Under the pieces are notes generated by a model that was not told the DNA's origin, did not search any database, and was given only the letters and a program-made list of their open reading frames with translations. Both the position numbers and the translations under genes were made by a program. A stretch of DNA of 17,004 bases, taken from contig JANBPK010001168.1 in assembly GCA_027579435.1 (NCBI GenBank), positions 1 to 17,004 of the forward strand. The letters run 5' to 3'. This document shows, in pieces, positions 14,808-17,004 of the stretch. The stretch comes from Candolleomyces eurysporus. Lineage: Eukaryota > Basidiomycota > Agaricomycetes > Agaricales > Psathyrellaceae. Each line of letters begins with the position of its first letter. The stretch's first letter is position 1.

Positions 14808-16919
14808 TCAAGCGTTCCTTTTATCTTGACTGGGTCGGTTTGCTGATGCCATTGTGCTGACTAGCTTCATGCTTCTCCGCAGTCGTGCTGACTGATTCCT
14901 GTACTTCTGCGCAGTCGTGCTGACTGATTCCAAGGTTCTCCGCAGTTGTGCTGACTGGTTCTGTGCTTCTCCGCAGTTGAGCTGACTGAGAGTGAGCACG
15001 CCATCGGTGGTTCTTTTGGTCCTTTTGGTCTTCTTTCGGGGTCCTTTTCTCTTGGCCCAGTATTCTGCCAGAAGCTCTTGGGAGTGTTCCAGATCTTCCT
15101 CTGGTTGCCAACTGTCTTCGGAGATAGGTTGGTCCTTCCATCGCAGAAGGTAGAAGGTTTTGCCCTTGACATTTTTGTGCTTGAGGATGGCGTCTACCTC
15201 GAATTCTTCTTGTCCGTCGATAATTTCGGGGACAGGTGGTGGGTGTGCGGGGCCATGCTCTTCCGTTTCGAAGAAGGGAGAGAGCAGCGTCGCATGAAAG
15301 ACGTCGTGGATTCTCCAATGTTCTGGGAGTTTCAGTCGGTAGTTCACGGGTGAGAGGACTTCTTTGATTCTGAAGGGTCCTTCTCTTTTCGGAGCGATCT
15401 TCTTGGATTGGTATGGTAGTTTCAGGTTTCTTGAATCTAACCATACTCGGTCATTCTTCTTGAAGGGAGTCCATTCTCTGGTTAGTCTCTCTTTCATGGA
15501 GGCGGCGGATAACTCATGCGCGGCCAGGGCTTCGCTCCTGGCGGCTTCCATATTCTTTAGTCGTTGTTCGGTGGTGGGGAATGCGTACTCTCCCATTGCT
15601 GTGGGGATGGCTTCTGGGTTGTATCCAATGAGAAGTTCGAAAGGGGACTTCTGTCGTTGGGCATGCGTTCGGGAGTTGTGAGTGAATTCTGCCATGGGCA
15701 ACCTTTCTGCCCAATTCTCGGGGTTGTAGGTACAGAAAATGGATAGGTAGGCCTGAATTTCCTGGTTGACTCGTTCGGTGGCCCCGTCGGTTTGTGGGTG
15801 AAAGGCGGTTGAAGGAGCAGATTTGATTCCCATGCGTTTCAGTGCTTCTTGGAAACTTCCTGCCATGAATCTGGGGTCCCAGTCGGAGATGATCTTGTTA
15901 GGTCGTCCATATTTGGTGAGGAGCTTCTCATAGAGGAGGTCTCCTACTTGTTCCGCAGTGATTTCTTTGTTACATGGAGTGAGGATAACTCCCTTCGAGA
16001 GTCCTTGGTCCACGATCACAAAGATGGAATCGTAGGATCCGGTTCTCGGGAGGTCGGTGATGAGGTCCATGGATATCCGAGAAAATGGCCTTGGTTCGGC
16101 ACTGGGTTCTATTGGGATCAGTGGGGGTTTTGAGGGCCTTCTGTTGATTTTATTCTGTTGACACTTTGGGCATCCTTTGACGTATTGGTTAATAAACCTG
16201 GTCATCCCGGGCCAGAAGTACGTCCTTTGTACGAGGAGCCGAGTGGCTTGCTGGCCGGGGTGCCCTGTGGTGGGCTCGTCGTGGTGGGTCTTGGTTATTT
16301 CCTTCTTTATTTCCTGGTCGTCTGGCACATAGATTCTTCCCTTGTAGAGGAGCATCGTTCCTTCCTTCGTTTGCCGTAATTCCCATCCTTCAGGGGTGAT
16401 ATTGTCCCTGGGGTTCGTCAGTCGATTGAGGATTTCGAGGGCTGCGGTTTCCTGGGCGGTTCGTTCAATGATCTTCTTTCGGAGGGCTTCGTCGTACATC
16501 CCTTCCTCTGGGTCGATCTTGATGGCGAGGACGAATTTTTCTGGGGGTAGAAGGGTGTCCAGGATAGGCTTCTGTTCCTCGGAAGGGTGGTGGTCGGGCC
16601 TTCTAGAGAGGGCGTCGGAGAGGACCATCTTGGTTCCGGGTACGTGGACTAATCTGAAATTGAACTGGTCCAGTTCGGGTATCCATCTCTTCTGCCGGTC
16701 GTTTAGCTTCCTGGGGTCTTTAAAATATTGAAGATTAAGATGGTCGGTGAAGATGGTCACGGGGTGTGGGGATCCGTGGAGGTAATGTCTCCATTCTCGT
16801 NAGGGCGCNGGATAATTCCGAAGAGTTCTCTGTCGTATNATCNTCCANANNTNNTATNCNNTGTNAGANNAGAGTCGGGAGGAGGNAAGNGGATGTTGTA
16901 TACGTCGAGATACGATCAA
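14808..16919 (-). CDS. pol: Ty3/gypsy chromovirus pol, RNase H to chromodomain (partial)
   Basis: About 700 codons, truncated at the 5' side by ambiguous bases (16801-16890). Residues counted from 16919: end of RNase H (PHPVTIFTDHLNLQYF with Asp59; SDALSRRPD with Asp102); zinc-binding HHCC region (His212/213, His220, Cys250, Cys253); integrase core with Asp285 (SMDLITDLP), Asp346 (SDWDPRFMAG) and Glu382 (QTDGATERVNQ); GPF motif at 514-516; chromodomain at 572-622 with aromatic positions Phe573, Trp594 and Trp604. The chromodomain would tether integration to histone-marked heterochromatin. All catalytic residues are present and there is no internal stop, so the copy looks young. The C-terminal tail (640-691) is made of a 31-bp tandem repeat. 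The stop is TGA 14810-14808. RT, protease and gag lie outside the window or past the gap. Confidence 0.93.
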   Translation of the reverse strand: MIVSRRIQHXLXSSRLXSXXXXXXWXXIRQRTLRNYXAPXREWRHYLHGSPHPVTIFTDHLNLQYFKDPRKLNDRQKRWIPELDQFNFRLVHVPGTKMVLSDALSRRPDHHPSEEQKPILDTLLPPEKFVLAIKIDPEEGMYDEALRKKIIERTAQETAALEILNRLTNPRDNITPEGWELRQTKEGTMLLYKGRIYVPDDQEIKKEITKTHHDEPTTGHPGQQATRLLVQRTYFWPGMTRFINQYVKGCPKCQQNKINRRPSKPPLIPIEPSAEPRPFSRISMDLITDLPRTGSYDSIFVIVDQGLSKGVILTPCNKEITAEQVGDLLYEKLLTKYGRPNKIISDWDPRFMAGSFQEALKRMGIKSAPSTAFHPQTDGATERVNQEIQAYLSIFCTYNPENWAERLPMAEFTHNSRTHAQRQKSPFELLIGYNPEAIPTAMGEYAFPTTEQRLKNMEAARSEALAAHELSAASMKERLTREWTPFKKNDRVWLDSRNLKLPYQSKKIAPKREGPFRIKEVLSPVNYRLKLPEHWRIHDVFHATLLSPFFETEEHGPAHPPPVPEIIDGQEEFEVDAILKHKNVKGKTFYLLRWKDQPISEDSWQPEEDLEHSQELLAEYWAKRKGPRKKTKRTKRTTDGVLTLSQLNCGEAQNQSAQLRRTLESVSTTAQKYRNQSARLRRSMKLVSTMASANRPSQDKRNA
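14848..15002. repeat. 31-bp tandem repeat, five units, inside pol
   Basis: Unit starts are at about 14848, 14879, 14910, 14941 and 14972, exactly 31 bases apart. The core CGCAGTCGTGCTGACTG varies at few sites; the first and last units are more diverged. Since 31 is not a multiple of three, successive units are read in different frames, yet none introduces a stop in pol. Confidence 0.85.
16801..16890. other. ambiguous bases (assembly gap)
   Basis: Many N positions interrupt the RNase H part of pol. Sequence from about 16900 to 17004 is readable, but no pol motif could be placed in it with confidence, so local order or frame may be wrong here. Confidence 0.8.
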
Positions 16920-17004
16920 GCCTCGTCGAAGTTCCTGGGCTTGGGAAAGGCATAGTTCCCATATTTTCCAGACCTGTGTCTGTGAAGCAGCTGATCCACA
17001 TAGG

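Noticed and set aside
14821..15444. Alternative minus-strand frames over the pol C-terminus
   Set aside because: They run through the chromodomain coding sequence in another frame; their length is helped by the 31-bp repeat, which has no stops in any frame.

Overview
The window looks like transposon-dense chromatin of a filamentous fungus, most likely a basidiomycete (Agaricomycetes-like). The evidence is short introns with fungal splice and branch signals, a chromodomain Ty3/gypsy element, a Ty1/copia element, and a Ulp1-type cysteine protease of a kind common in mushroom genomes. No bacterial-type operons, rRNA, tRNA or CRISPR array were seen. The species assignment is inference.

Layout, left to right. 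Positions 1-484 are non-coding. Positions 485-2750 hold the 3' part of a plus-strand Ty3/gypsy element: an integrase C-terminal fragment, about 1.1 kb of extra sequence with ORFs on both strands, then a G-rich polypurine tract and an LTR starting at 2343. Positions 2788-5480 hold a Ulp1-like protease gene broken into two parts by a minus-strand LTR-related insertion (about 3412-4440). Positions 5481-7146 are a TIR element with 107-bp near-perfect arms, many TGGCTCA/TGAGCCA subterminal motifs, and no convincing gene. Positions 7147 to about 11425 are a decayed 5'-truncated Ty1/copia element (protease, integrase, RT, RNase H, polypurine tract, start of the 3' LTR). Its integrase is split by a 683-bp solo LTR with a 5-bp target duplication. 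Positions 11438-12352 are the middle of an intron-containing gene of unknown function, cut off on both sides by retroelements. Positions 12351-13653 are two LTR copies in inverted orientation around a short minus-strand ORF. Positions 13654-17004 are the 3' half of a minus-strand Ty3/gypsy chromovirus: RNase H end, integrase and chromodomain, then a separate downstream ORF with a zinc-knuckle-like motif, then the polypurine tract and LTR.

The parts do not form a pathway; they are layers of insertion. The copia element is old: nine in-frame stops, mostly consistent with CGA to TGA. It later received the solo LTR. The minus-strand gypsy element keeps long intact ORFs and is younger. The most unusual items are the extra ORF behind pol in the right gypsy element, a 31-bp tandem repeat inside pol that is translated in all three frames, the TIR element with its motif cluster, and the trapped spliced gene with a SUMO-interaction-like motif.
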